A DNA stretch of 55,306 nucleotides from an uncultured Clostridia bacterium. Lineage in GTDB: Bacteria; Bacillota; Clostridia; Oscillospirales; CAG-272. The notes beneath the pieces were generated by a model. That model was not told the DNA's origin. It made no database searches and saw only the letters and a program-made list of their open reading frames with translations. The position numbers were made by a program, and so were the translations under genes. The stretch is taken from assembly GCA_944392615.1 (NCBI GenBank), contig CALXXF010000014.1, positions 1 to 55,306 of the forward strand, in the 5' to 3' direction. The first letter of the stretch is position 1; every line of letters begins with the position of its first letter. Of this stretch, positions 45,968 through 55,306 are shown in pieces.

Positions 45968-46885
45968 ATGTTTTATATAAATTCAGAGTCCGGTTCCGGC
46001 AAGCTCCGTGACAGGGCTTTGCTCACTGCCGGAAAAGAAAAGCGGAAAAGCTTTTTCCGTGAAAGAAGAAAAACTGCTCCCGGAGCTTTTCCGTTGTTGA
46101 ATCGGGGCAGGGCGTTTATTCTTTGTGCGGTTTTTACAGTACTTGTCGCCGTGGTGCTTGCTCCGCTTGCACATGCCGGAGTCAACACTCCGTACAACTG
46201 GTATTGTAAAAACAACGACAGGCATGAAATACCTGTCCTCGACGAATGTATGAAGTTTATTGAAAAATACAACGTAATTTATGCCGATAAAAACGCCGAC
46301 GATTCGGACAAAGTCGTATATCTGACTTTTGACGCAGGGTATGAAAATGGAAATATAGAAAAGGTGCTTGATATCCTCGATAAAAACGATGTTCCCGCCA
46401 CCTTCTTTATACTCGAAAACATGATTAAAAGAGCGCCTGAGCTTGTAAAAAGGATGGCAGACGGCGGGTATACCGTTGCAAATCACACCAAAAGTCATCC
46501 CGATATGAGCGCTATAACCGATAAGGCGTTATTCGAAAGGCAGCTTACCGCTCTTTCAGACGCTTATAAAGAGCTTACCGGCAAAGACATGGCTATGATA
46601 TACAGACCGCCGCAGGGACGTTTTTCAGAACAAAATCTCGAATTTGCCGACAGCCTGGGTTATACTACGATGTTCTGGTCTTTTGCTTATGCGGACTGGG
46701 ACAACAACAAACAGCCCGACCCGCAAAAAGCTCTTGACAAAATACTTTCGCACCTTCACAACGGCGAAATAATGCTGCTTCACCCGACCTCAGCCACCAA
46801 TGCCCTGATACTGGAGAGCCTTATACAGCAGATAAGAGCACAGGGCTACAGGATAGGAAGCGTTGAGGAGCTATGCGGCAGATAA
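45968..46885 (+). CDS. pdaA: PdaA-like polysaccharide deacetylase
   Basis: A 305-residue NodB-fold deacetylase with an N-terminal cytoplasmic stretch, a membrane anchor at about 49-68, and an external catalytic domain. Motifs: LTFDAGYENG near 119-128 (PdaA of Bacillus has TFDNGYENG), NHTKSHPDMS for the zinc His pair, and RPPQGRFSEQ. In Bacillus, PdaA removes acetyl groups from MurNAc during muramic-delta-lactam synthesis in the spore cortex, so this supports a spore-forming lineage. AGGAGAAAA precedes the ATG. It overlaps the next deacetylase gene by 13 bp. Confidence 0.88.
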   Translation: MFYINSESGSGKLRDRALLTAGKEKRKSFFRERRKTAPGAFPLLNRGRAFILCAVFTVLVAVVLAPLAHAGVNTPYNWYCKNNDRHEIPVLDECMKFIEKYNVIYADKNADDSDKVVYLTFDAGYENGNIEKVLDILDKNDVPATFFILENMIKRAPELVKRMADGGYTVANHTKSHPDMSAITDKALFERQLTALSDAYKELTGKDMAMIYRPPQGRFSEQNLEFADSLGYTTMFWSFAYADWDNNKQPDPQKALDKILSHLHNGEIMLLHPTSATNALILESLIQQIRAQGYRIGSVEELCGR

Positions 46886-47622
46886 AACAAATGCGGGCTC
46901 CTGCCCGAAGGATATGCTTTATTTCCTGTGCATGCGCAGCTCTGGCAGTATTCCTTCTTTTAATGTCGGTGATTTTTTTCTTTTGGCGTACACATGGCGC
47001 TGATTCAGATGTGTTTGCTGCGTCGGGCGACGGGAACGAAGGAAAGGAATGTAAGGTTGTCGCGCTGACCTTTGATGACGGTCCTCACCCGGTATACACC
47101 CCCGAAATACTCGATATCCTGACGGAATACGGTGTAAGGGCGACATTTTTTTGCATAGGGATAAACGCCGAAAGATATCCGGATATATTGAAAAGGACGT
47201 CGGATGAGGGCCACTGCATCGGAAACCACACCTATTCCCATCCGAAAATGAAGGATATAGACAGCGAAACTCTTGCATCAGAAATAAGAATGACCGAAGA
47301 GGTGATTTTTTCGGTGTGCGGCTTGCGTCCTTCGCTTTTTCGACCTCCGGAAGGTTACCGGGGTCCTGCTGTCACTGAAGCGGCGGGAAACGCAGGATAT
47401 GACACCGTTCTGTGGAATGTCGATACGCTCGACTGGACAGGAGCGGGCTGTGCGAGTATCGTTGATTCCATAATGGATAATGTCAAAAGCGGAAGTATAA
47501 TACTTTGTCACGATTATGTCAGCTGGAAGTCGCATACCGCAGAGGCTCTGAAAATCGTCATACCGCGTCTTCTGTCAGAGGGATACCGGTTCGTGACCGT
47601 TGACGAACTCGTGCACTCATGA
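46873..47622 (+). CDS. polysaccharide deacetylase (NodB domain)
   Basis: A 249-residue membrane-anchored deacetylase: signal/anchor helix at about 16-38, then a NodB domain. The catalytic and metal motifs are intact: LTFDDGPHP near 64-72, NHTYSHP, and FRPPEGYRG. Substrate is probably peptidoglycan or another amino-sugar polymer. The start lies inside the end of pdaA with TTGAGGAG upstream, so the two are translationally coupled. It resembles PdaB/PgdA-type enzymes in size, but the exact subfamily cannot be read by eye. Confidence 0.9.
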   Translation: MRQIKQMRAPARRICFISCACAALAVFLLLMSVIFFFWRTHGADSDVFAASGDGNEGKECKVVALTFDDGPHPVYTPEILDILTEYGVRATFFCIGINAERYPDILKRTSDEGHCIGNHTYSHPKMKDIDSETLASEIRMTEEVIFSVCGLRPSLFRPPEGYRGPAVTEAAGNAGYDTVLWNVDTLDWTGAGCASIVDSIMDNVKSGSIILCHDYVSWKSHTAEALKIVIPRLLSEGYRFVTVDELVHS

Positions 47623-47753
47623 GAAAAAAGACTGAGTGGACAGAGCAAAGAGCAGAAAAAAACGCTGAAAAAACGCGAAAGAAAAAACGGTGGCTGCTTT
47701 ATCAGCTCGCCAATGCGGAAGGCAAGAAGTTGCCGGAAAACAAAAAATATATC

Positions 47754-47797
47754 AAATCGCCGGAAGGACTTGTGTCTTTTCCGGCGATTTTAAGTCT
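47754..47797 (+). terminator. terminator of the deacetylase operon
   Basis: Perfect 12-bp stem AAATCGCCGGAA / TTCCGGCGATTT with a 13-nt loop, followed by TAAGTCT and the T-rich repeat. Confidence 0.8.
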
Positions 47798-47885
47798 GCG
47801 TTTTTTTAAGTCTGCATTTTTTTAAGTCTGCATTTTTTTAAGTCTGCGTTTTTTAAGTCTGCATTTTTTTAAATCTGTGTCTTTT
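47791..47885 (+). repeat. T-rich tandem repeat, 15-17-bp unit
   Basis: About six copies of AAGTCTGC(G/A) followed by six or seven T residues, the last copy diverged. It directly follows the terminator hairpin, so each unit brings a new T-tract. Confidence 0.85.
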
Positions 47886-47959
47886 GATGTCTCTCATGAA
47901 ATCCGCTAACGCAGATGCTATCTCGTTTTTACACTTCAGTTCCGGCATTATATTAAGAG

Positions 47960-49459
<1,500 letters not shown>

Positions 49460-49491
49460 TTAAAGCAACCGGTGTTTGTCGGGAAATGCGC

Positions 49492-51420
49492 TTAAGCGTT
49501 GCTCCTTTTATCTGTTGCTTCAAGCGTCATGAGTTCATCCGCTGCCGTTACAACTTTACTTCCGGTTATTTTGAGATCGCCGTAATGCGAATGATTTGTT
49601 ACTATTACAGGGGTTACAAGGTCATATCCTTCCCGGCGTATCGATTCGAGGTCGAATGATATCAGAAGGTCGCCTTTTCTGACCTTGTCACCGCCTTTTT
49701 TATGAGGAGTAAAATATCTTCCTCCGAGCGCCACGGTGTCCTGTCCTATGTGGATGAGCACCTCCGCTCCTTCCTCGGAACGGAGTGTTACGGCATGTCC
49801 TGTGTCGAACACGCTTATAACTGTGCCGTTTACCGGGGAATACAGGTGCCCGTCGGTTGGCAGTATGGCGCACCCTTTTCCCAGTATTTCTTCTGAGAAG
49901 GTCTCATCCCTGACTGACGAGAGAGGAAGAACATCTCCTGAAAGAGGGCTTACGAGGCTCACAGTATCTGTCGCTACAGCAGTGGATACAGGAACAGCTT
50001 CCGGTGAAGCCGCCGGCGTTTTTTCATCCTTTTCAGCGTGTTCTGCGGCGGTACTTTTTTCGCGATAAAGCGCGAGGGTGAGTATAAACGAGAGAAGGAG
50101 TGATACAGCCATGGCAATGAGCCCTGACACAAGGTTTCCGAATCCGTCAGGACTTATCATCTGGATAAGAGTGAAAACAGACGGAGAGCCTCCGAGCGCA
50201 TATGCCGCGACGCCGCTGAATCCGGCATACAATCCGGAAACGCCTGCGGCTATACATGCGGCTATCAGTGGCTTTTTGAATTTCATTGTTACGCCGTAGA
50301 GCGCCGGTTCCGTGACTCCGGCTATTATCGCCGAAACCCCGGAGCCAACAGATATCTGCCGGGTGCTTTTGTCACGCGTCTTTGCGGCGACACCAAGTGC
50401 GGCACCGCCCTGTGCGAGATTTGAACAAAACATTGATATTATCACGATTGGATCAAATCCGAGTGATGATATGCTTATTGTGGCTATCGGTATGAGAGCA
50501 TAGTGCATTCCTGTCATGATTATAAAAGGCATAAAGGCGGCAAGAAGAGCTATTGTGAGCCATCCGGCGCGGGCATAAAGAAAGTTTACGCCGTCTGCGA
50601 GCAGATTCCCGGCTATTGCGCCGATCGGTCCGACGACTATCAGAGCCAGCGGAGCCGCAACGAGGATGACGAGCAGAGGCTTGAAGAAAACCTTTATTAC
50701 CGACGGAGAAATTTTGTCGGCGAATATTTCTATATATTTCATTATCGGTATCATTATGAATACCGGCAGAACGCTTGATGAATATACCGCGCTTGTGACC
50801 GGAAGCCCGATGAAGCTCACCTCTCCGGCATCAAAAAGGGCGGCGAGCTGAGGATGCAGCAGTATTGCCGCTACGAGCATGGCAAGCATTTTACTTGAAC
50901 CGATTCGCTCTGCTATACTTGCAGCCAGCATTATGGGCAGGAAATAAAAAAATGCATCGCCTATTATAGCGAGCACGGCGTACGTAGGGCTTGTTTCAGA
51001 CAGCACGCCTACTGCGTTCAGCAGGGTGGAGAGAACCTTTACCATACCTCCGCCGAGCATTGCGGGAAGAAGGGGAGTCATGCTTCCTGCGACAAAGCCG
51101 AGAAAGCGGGAAAAGACGTTTTCCTTTTTCCCTGATTCTTTTTTTACAGTGTCGGTCACAGAATCACCTGACACACCGAGTCTGAGAAGCTCCGAATATA
51201 CCTTCGGCACGTCGTTTCCTATGACCACCTGGTACTGCCCGCCTTGTCTTATGACGCGCAGAACCGAGGGGACATTTTCAACCTCGCTGTCGGATGCCAG
51301 GTCTTCATCGGCAAGGTTGAAGCGAAGTCTTGTCATACAGTGCGTAACGCTTATGACGTTTTCGCTGCCGCCGACGGCATCCAGTATACTTTTTGCGTCG
51401 GCAGAAAAGTCGTTTTTCAT
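49492..51420 (-). CDS. bglP: PTS beta-glucoside transporter subunit EIIBCA
   Basis: A 642-residue permease importing and phosphorylating beta-glucosides. EIIB is first (about 1-90) with the phospho-acceptor Cys28 in THCMTRLRF. The EIIC membrane domain spans about 100-465, with MTGMHYALIPI typical of the glucoside family. After a linker comes EIIA (about 500-640) with phospho-acceptor His557 in VLIHIGQDTV. The order BCA matches BglF/BglP. It forms an operon with the downstream GH1 gene. No BglG/LicT antiterminator gene is visible in the window. Confidence 0.96.
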   Translation of the reverse strand: MKNDFSADAKSILDAVGGSENVISVTHCMTRLRFNLADEDLASDSEVENVPSVLRVIRQGGQYQVVIGNDVPKVYSELLRLGVSGDSVTDTVKKESGKKENVFSRFLGFVAGSMTPLLPAMLGGGMVKVLSTLLNAVGVLSETSPTYAVLAIIGDAFFYFLPIMLAASIAERIGSSKMLAMLVAAILLHPQLAALFDAGEVSFIGLPVTSAVYSSSVLPVFIMIPIMKYIEIFADKISPSVIKVFFKPLLVILVAAPLALIVVGPIGAIAGNLLADGVNFLYARAGWLTIALLAAFMPFIIMTGMHYALIPIATISISSLGFDPIVIISMFCSNLAQGGAALGVAAKTRDKSTRQISVGSGVSAIIAGVTEPALYGVTMKFKKPLIAACIAAGVSGLYAGFSGVAAYALGGSPSVFTLIQMISPDGFGNLVSGLIAMAVSLLLSFILTLALYREKSTAAEHAEKDEKTPAASPEAVPVSTAVATDTVSLVSPLSGDVLPLSSVRDETFSEEILGKGCAILPTDGHLYSPVNGTVISVFDTGHAVTLRSEEGAEVLIHIGQDTVALGGRYFTPHKKGGDKVRKGDLLISFDLESIRREGYDLVTPVIVTNHSHYGDLKITGSKVVTAADELMTLEATDKRSNA

Positions 51421-51543
51421 TGTTTACCGTTCCTTTCGTTTTTTTCGCATTATACAGCGGTCTTACTGTGATATTATTCCTTATGTCGGCAGGATTCATT
51501 CGCAGGTGTTGCAATGTTTCCACGTTATTATAAAACGCCGTTA

Positions 51544-51572
51544 TTGACAACCGGGCTGTGATGAATTATAAT
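51544..51572 (+). promoter_or_regulatory. consensus sigma-A promoter
   Basis: Perfect TTGACA, 17-nt spacer, perfect TATAAT, 33 bp upstream of the TTG start of the zinc-ribbon membrane protein. Confidence 0.9.
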
Positions 51573-51604
51573 TGGTCTGAATAAAATGTGCGGAGGAACA
51601 GACA

Positions 51605-53206
51605 TTGAAATGCAAATACTGCGGCCATGAGAGCCGCTCTTCTTTCAGCAAGTGTCCGGTTTGTCACAAGCCCGTGGCTCCGGCACCCGTGTTCCGTCTT
51701 TCTGTAAAAAAGCTTGTCAGACTTATTCTGATTTTGGCGGTGCTTGTATTAGCTGTTATACTTGCAGTCGTGTTTCTGTCCTCTTCTTCGCCGTTTTCAG
51801 GACCGGAACAGAGCCTTTTATATGTTGAGGATACGGACGGCCAGCTCGTGTTCATTTTTGACGGCCGCAATGCCGTGAGGACAGGCGAAGAGCTGTCCGG
51901 AAAGCCGAGCAAGGTGGAAATGTGCTTCAGCGGCAAATACGCAGTCATACTTACTGAAGCGCGGGATCTTTACGTTGTAAGCGAGAAAGGCGTTAAAAAG
52001 ATAGACGATGCCGACGAGGTCTCTTTCTTTACCTGTGCTCCGTTTGCCGACAGGATCTTGTTTCTAAAAAACGAGCCGGGAGCGCAGTCGGGTGCTTTGT
52101 TCCTTTATGAGCTCGGATCTTCCGCTCCTGCACGTATGGTGGACGACGGAGTTTATTTGCAGGGCTCTGAGCCGGTGATTTCACCGTCCGGAAAGGCGTT
52201 CGCTTATGTCACCGATTACAATTCCTCTTCCTCGACTTGGACTCTTAATGTTTCGCGAGGTGATCAGGACGACACAGAAAAGTACTACAGCGCGTGTGCA
52301 AGAGCGGTGTCTGACAGCGGAGATGTTCTTTTCTATACCGATGCAGGCGGAAATTTCTATGCCGGAGACATTCTCATATCCGACGCGTCGGGGACTGAGA
52401 TGGAGTTTTCCATTTACAATATAAATGCCGACGAAGCCCTTTTCTCATTGAAAAAAGGAAGCGTGTATACGCTTGTATTTTTCAGGGGCGGGAAAACCGT
52501 GTCTGAAGTAACGGTTGGTTCTGTGAAAAATCTGATAGTTCCGGATTACGTTTATTCTCACGACGGCTCATATGCGGCAAAAGACAGCTTTGTCAACTGC
52601 GCTCTTGTAATGGAGAGCGAGGGGTACTCCGGCGATTCGGTCACCTCCTACTACTACATATCAGATAACAGGCTTTCGCTCGAAAAAATAAGCCCGCTTT
52701 CAGGCACGGATCTTCCCGAAGCGTCAGGACAGCTTTATATGACTGACGACGGAGTCACAGTGTATTACCGGAAGGCGGATCAGACAAGCATAAGGTACAT
52801 GAAGATATCCGATTATAACTCGGCTTCAAGCGAGCTGAAAAGCGACGTGAAGGTTGCCGGCTTCAAGGTGAGCGGCAACGGCAAATATGTGTGCTTCAGG
52901 GGAACCGACGGAAAGCTCTACTTCAATGACGGTTCTTCTACTGTCAGGATAGCCGACAGTGTGTATTCGGATGAATATTATGTCAGCAATAACGGTACAG
53001 TTTTCTTCGGCAGCGATTATTCCGGAGCGGGACTTACGCTCTATGTTTGCAGAAAAGGGAAGGAACCTGTCGCAGTGTCCGGGATGTCGTCCGGATATAA
53101 AAAGCTCGTGCTCTGCGATGACGACAGGGTGTTGGCAGAAACGGCTTACGGCTTTTATTCCGTGAAATATTCCTCAGCCTCTCTTATAACAGCCCTTGGC
53201 GGCTGA
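51605..53206 (+). CDS. zinc-ribbon, single-pass membrane protein with beta-propeller-like domain
   Basis: A 533-residue protein. The N-terminal zinc ribbon CKYCGHESRSSFSKCPVC occupies residues 2-20 (cytoplasmic). One membrane helix lies at about 34-58. The external 470 residues consist of repeated beta-strand units (for example GKAFAYVTDYNSSSSTWTLNV, GKYVCFRGTDGKLYFND), consistent with a WD40/TolB-like propeller. No catalytic motif is seen and no specific family is recognised. The start is TTG at 51605 with GGAGGAA eight bases upstream and a consensus promoter. A sensing or scaffold role is possible, but not shown. Confidence 0.85.
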   Translation: MKCKYCGHESRSSFSKCPVCHKPVAPAPVFRLSVKKLVRLILILAVLVLAVILAVVFLSSSSPFSGPEQSLLYVEDTDGQLVFIFDGRNAVRTGEELSGKPSKVEMCFSGKYAVILTEARDLYVVSEKGVKKIDDADEVSFFTCAPFADRILFLKNEPGAQSGALFLYELGSSAPARMVDDGVYLQGSEPVISPSGKAFAYVTDYNSSSSTWTLNVSRGDQDDTEKYYSACARAVSDSGDVLFYTDAGGNFYAGDILISDASGTEMEFSIYNINADEALFSLKKGSVYTLVFFRGGKTVSEVTVGSVKNLIVPDYVYSHDGSYAAKDSFVNCALVMESEGYSGDSVTSYYYISDNRLSLEKISPLSGTDLPEASGQLYMTDDGVTVYYRKADQTSIRYMKISDYNSASSELKSDVKVAGFKVSGNGKYVCFRGTDGKLYFNDGSSTVRIADSVYSDEYYVSNNGTVFFGSDYSGAGLTLYVCRKGKEPVAVSGMSSGYKKLVLCDDDRVLAETAYGFYSVKYSSASLITALGG

Positions 53207-53258
53207 ACGTACTGCTGCGTGAGATCTGATTGAGACCGGCGCTGTTGTGATTCTTGCT

Positions 53259-53308
53259 TTATAACAAACAGGTCCGTGACTTTCAAGTCACGGACCTGTT
53301 TGTTATAA
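53259..53308. terminator. 24-bp perfect inverted repeat, bidirectional terminator
   Basis: Arms 53259-53282 and 53285-53308 are perfectly complementary around a 2-nt centre (in RNA the loop would open to about 4 nt). It separates the convergent propeller and flavoenzyme genes. T-runs after it are short, but the stem is unusually long and GC-rich near its tip. Confidence 0.75.
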
Positions 53309-53378
53309 TCATCACACGCTTTTACACTGCTGTGCCGGCAGGGTGCCCCGGTTCAAAGGCACCGGGCGTTTTCCGGAG

Positions 53379-55277
53379 TCATATTCCGGAAGCTGCCTGA
53401 TATGCATCGTCAATGGCGTCGAGTATACGCCTCGGCGATTTGGCGTCTCCGACGGCTATAAGCCCCGGATAAGCCTTATGCAGCTCGTCATACAGAGCGC
53501 TGTCGGCTTTGTAGCCAACCGCTATTACAACATTCTCAGACGGTACACTGCCTGTTTCTGTAATTACTGCAGTCGGTGTAATGCCGGTCACCTTTGCTCC
53601 GCATTGTACAGTGACTCCGAGCTTTTCAAGAGTAGCGAACATGTGACCTATAAATGTGGCGCCTATGCCGTTGGCTATGCTGTCCGCCATCTCAAGTATT
53701 GTGACTTTTACTCCCTGTGAGCCGAGGAATTTGGCGGTTTCCGTACCTACAAGACCTCCGCCTATTATCACTGTATCTCCACTGAGAGTCACCTTCTTTG
53801 AAAGTACGTCGTCAGCAGTGACAACGCAGGAAAGCTCAACTCCCGGTATGTGCGGTATGACGGGAGACGCGCCGCAGGCGAGTATAACGTCGTCCGGCTT
53901 ATATTCTTCGATATCGGCGGCAGACGTCACTTTTTTATTTACAATATTTATGGGGCGTTCCTTTACACGTGCTGTCAGATAGTCATTGAAAAGCATGAAG
54001 GTGCTCTTTTCCGGCGGCGTAGCAACCTCAGGTATTCTCCCTCCAAGAGAAGGGGATATAAGTGTGACACGGTGGCCGCGGTCGCATGCGGTTATTGCTG
54101 CCTGCATTCCTGCAGGTCCTGCGCCAACAACTACCACACTTCTGACGACAGGGCTCTTTTTATCCACGCGCTCCTTCTCCTGCCCGGCTCTCGGATTTAC
54201 AAGACAGTGTGCGTTCATGCCGCCGAGAACTCTGTCTATGCATCCCTGGTTGCAGGCGACGCAGTAGCGTATCTCGTCCTTCCTGCCTTCCTTCATTTTG
54301 ACCACGAGCTTTTCATCAGCTATAAGGCCGCGGCCTATAGCCACCATGTCCGCCCTGCCGGTCTCAACAGTTTCCTCAATCAGGTCGGCGCTGTTCAGTC
54401 TTGCCGCAACTATGACAGGAAGACTTGTTTCCTTCTTGAGCTGCTCCGAGTAGGGAATCAGGAAGCCCTGAGGTATAAACATCGGCTGTATTGCATATTC
54501 AACCGAGTCGTAGCTGCCGGCGGTAAGCGAAATGGCGGCAACGCCGGCTTTTTCAACCTCCTTGCATACCAGCTTGACCTCGTCAAAATGAAGTCCGTCC
54601 TCCAGATATTCGTCGGCGCTTATACGTATTGTGACCGGTACCTTTCCGTCGACCGCGGCAAGCACCGCGTTCAGCACTTCCATCGGGTATTTAAGCCGGT
54701 TTTCAAAGCTTCCGCCGTATTCATCGGTACGGTGATTACTGTGAGGGGAAAGGAAGCTGTGGAGCAGGTATCCGTGCGCAAAATGCACCTCAATGAGGTC
54801 AAAACCCGCCTCAATGCTCCATTTTGCCGCCTTTACAAATTTTTCTTTTATGTCTTCCATCTCTGCAAGGCTTATTTCTTTTGGGTGATTTCCGAGAATA
54901 GCGCAGGGAATCGCGCTCGGAGCGACCGGCGTCAACCCCGTTATCGCCTCTGACGCCTGACGTCCCGCATGATAGATCTGCGCACCTATTGCGGCGCCTG
55001 CCTCGTGAACTCTATCAACAAGTCGTGACAGGTCGTGCATATGCGATTCCTCATACAGTGAGAGCTGTGTGGGAAGACCGCGCCCTTCGGGAGAAACGCC
55101 TATAGAGCCAGTCATTATTATGGCCACATCATTTTTCGCTCTTTCCGCAAAGAAGTCGCAGAGCTTGTCCGTGACGGCGCCGCCTATCGCTGCAAGACCG
55201 TTTTCCATCGGTGCCATCATGAACCTGTTTTTCAACGTCAGTCCGCCGATTTTTATCGGGGTAAAGCATTTTTTCAT
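53379..55277 (-). CDS. NADH:flavin oxidoreductase / enoate reductase (BaiCD/BaiH/FadH-type)
   Basis: A 632-residue multidomain flavoenzyme. An OYE-type FMN barrel covers about 1-340 (MAPMENGL, IYHAGRQ, HSNHRTDEYGGSFENR). A 4Fe-4S cluster motif C-x2-C-x3-C-x11-C follows (CVACNQGC then C within NAHCLVN). Then come two Rossmann units, FAD-binding VVVVGAGPAGMQAA and NAD(P)-binding VIIGGGLVGTETA. Relatives reduce activated C=C bonds: dienoyl-CoA reductase FadH, clostridial enoate reductases and the bile-acid enzymes BaiCD and BaiH. The motif set does not decide the substrate. The ATG at 55277 has GGAGG eight bases upstream, so the gene is complete although it is 29 bp from the window edge. Confidence 0.93.
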   Translation of the reverse strand: MKKCFTPIKIGGLTLKNRFMMAPMENGLAAIGGAVTDKLCDFFAERAKNDVAIIMTGSIGVSPEGRGLPTQLSLYEESHMHDLSRLVDRVHEAGAAIGAQIYHAGRQASEAITGLTPVAPSAIPCAILGNHPKEISLAEMEDIKEKFVKAAKWSIEAGFDLIEVHFAHGYLLHSFLSPHSNHRTDEYGGSFENRLKYPMEVLNAVLAAVDGKVPVTIRISADEYLEDGLHFDEVKLVCKEVEKAGVAAISLTAGSYDSVEYAIQPMFIPQGFLIPYSEQLKKETSLPVIVAARLNSADLIEETVETGRADMVAIGRGLIADEKLVVKMKEGRKDEIRYCVACNQGCIDRVLGGMNAHCLVNPRAGQEKERVDKKSPVVRSVVVVGAGPAGMQAAITACDRGHRVTLISPSLGGRIPEVATPPEKSTFMLFNDYLTARVKERPINIVNKKVTSAADIEEYKPDDVILACGASPVIPHIPGVELSCVVTADDVLSKKVTLSGDTVIIGGGLVGTETAKFLGSQGVKVTILEMADSIANGIGATFIGHMFATLEKLGVTVQCGAKVTGITPTAVITETGSVPSENVVIAVGYKADSALYDELHKAYPGLIAVGDAKSPRRILDAIDDAYQAASGI

Positions 55278-55306
55278 GACACATTCCTCCGTAATGTTTT
55301 ATTTTT

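Larger units (their letters stand above)
47623..47959. other. intergenic region deacetylase-phosphoglucosidase
   Basis: About 340 bp between convergent genes, holding a terminator (47754-47797) and an adjacent T-rich tandem repeat (47791-47885). A Lys-rich 68-codon frame overlaps the stop of the deacetylase but runs through the terminator and is not called. Confidence 0.55.

Noticed and set aside
47619..47825. Lys-rich 68-codon frame with an ATGA overlap to the second deacetylase
   Set aside because: Its 3' third reads through the terminator hairpin and into the T-rich repeat, and no family resemblance is seen. The overlap is likely chance.
53850..54953. 367-codon plus-strand frame
   Set aside because: It lies antisense inside the flavoenzyme gene, has no ribosome binding site or recognisable domain, and its composition follows from the opposite strand's codon usage.

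Overview
The window looks like ordinary chromosome of an uncultured anaerobic member of the Clostridia, probably from a gut. The evidence is Firmicute-specific gene content: L21-Prp-L27 with a cleavable L27 N-terminus, IreB, DUF1540, a PdaA-type deacetylase, strong AGGAGG-type ribosome binding sites and sigma-A promoters. Start codons TTG and GTG are used often. I see no phage, transposase, CRISPR array, rRNA or tRNA gene. The genus cannot be decided from the sequence alone.

Layout. 1-2.1 kb: aspS (minus) with its own promoter and a structured leader. 2.6-6.9 kb: an AraC-type regulator followed by a small two-gene glycan cluster (a DUF1861/GT108-like protein and a GH76-like lipoprotein), which I read as a mannan-degrading locus. 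7.1-9.4 kb: ribF and a D,D-carboxypeptidase homologue with a lost KTG motif. 9.6-11.3 kb: ireB, a DUF421 membrane protein and a small hypothetical. 11.4-17 kb: typA, comM/yifB and pfkA. 17.2-19.3 kb: a 50-residue Cys/Gly-tailed membrane peptide, a Cys-rich protein and a single-pass membrane protein. 19.5-22.6 kb: an aminotransferase with trpS, then DUF1294 and DUF1540 proteins. 22.9-26.6 kb: a heterodimeric ABC exporter.

27-28.2 kb: the rplU-prp-rpmA operon. 28.4-33.7 kb: a very long CvpA-like membrane protein, folD, and lgt with a 48-bp tandem repeat encoding an acidic 16-residue repeat tail. 34-41.2 kb: a single giant gene for a cyclic beta-1,2-glucan synthase (GT84 plus cyclization region plus GH94). 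41.7-45.5 kb: comEC with a degenerate metallo-beta-lactamase domain, the HU gene and a membrane protein. 46-47.6 kb: two overlapping polysaccharide deacetylases. 48-51.4 kb: a beta-glucoside PTS permease and its GH1 phospho-beta-glucosidase. 51.6-55.3 kb: a zinc-ribbon/beta-propeller membrane protein and a BaiCD/BaiH/FadH-type iron-sulfur flavoenzyme at the right edge.

Themes. Carbohydrate metabolism is prominent (mannan, beta-glucosides, beta-1,2-glucan, glycolysis). Cell-envelope enzymes are spread throughout (carboxypeptidase, lgt, deacetylases). The least ordinary items are the mannan locus with its duplicated upstream element, the carboxypeptidase and ComEC proteins that keep their fold signatures but lack catalytic motifs, the repeat tail on Lgt, and the long inverted repeat overlapping the ribosomal-protein promoter. 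Nothing here is proven to be a new system. These are candidates ranked by how directly the sequence supports them.
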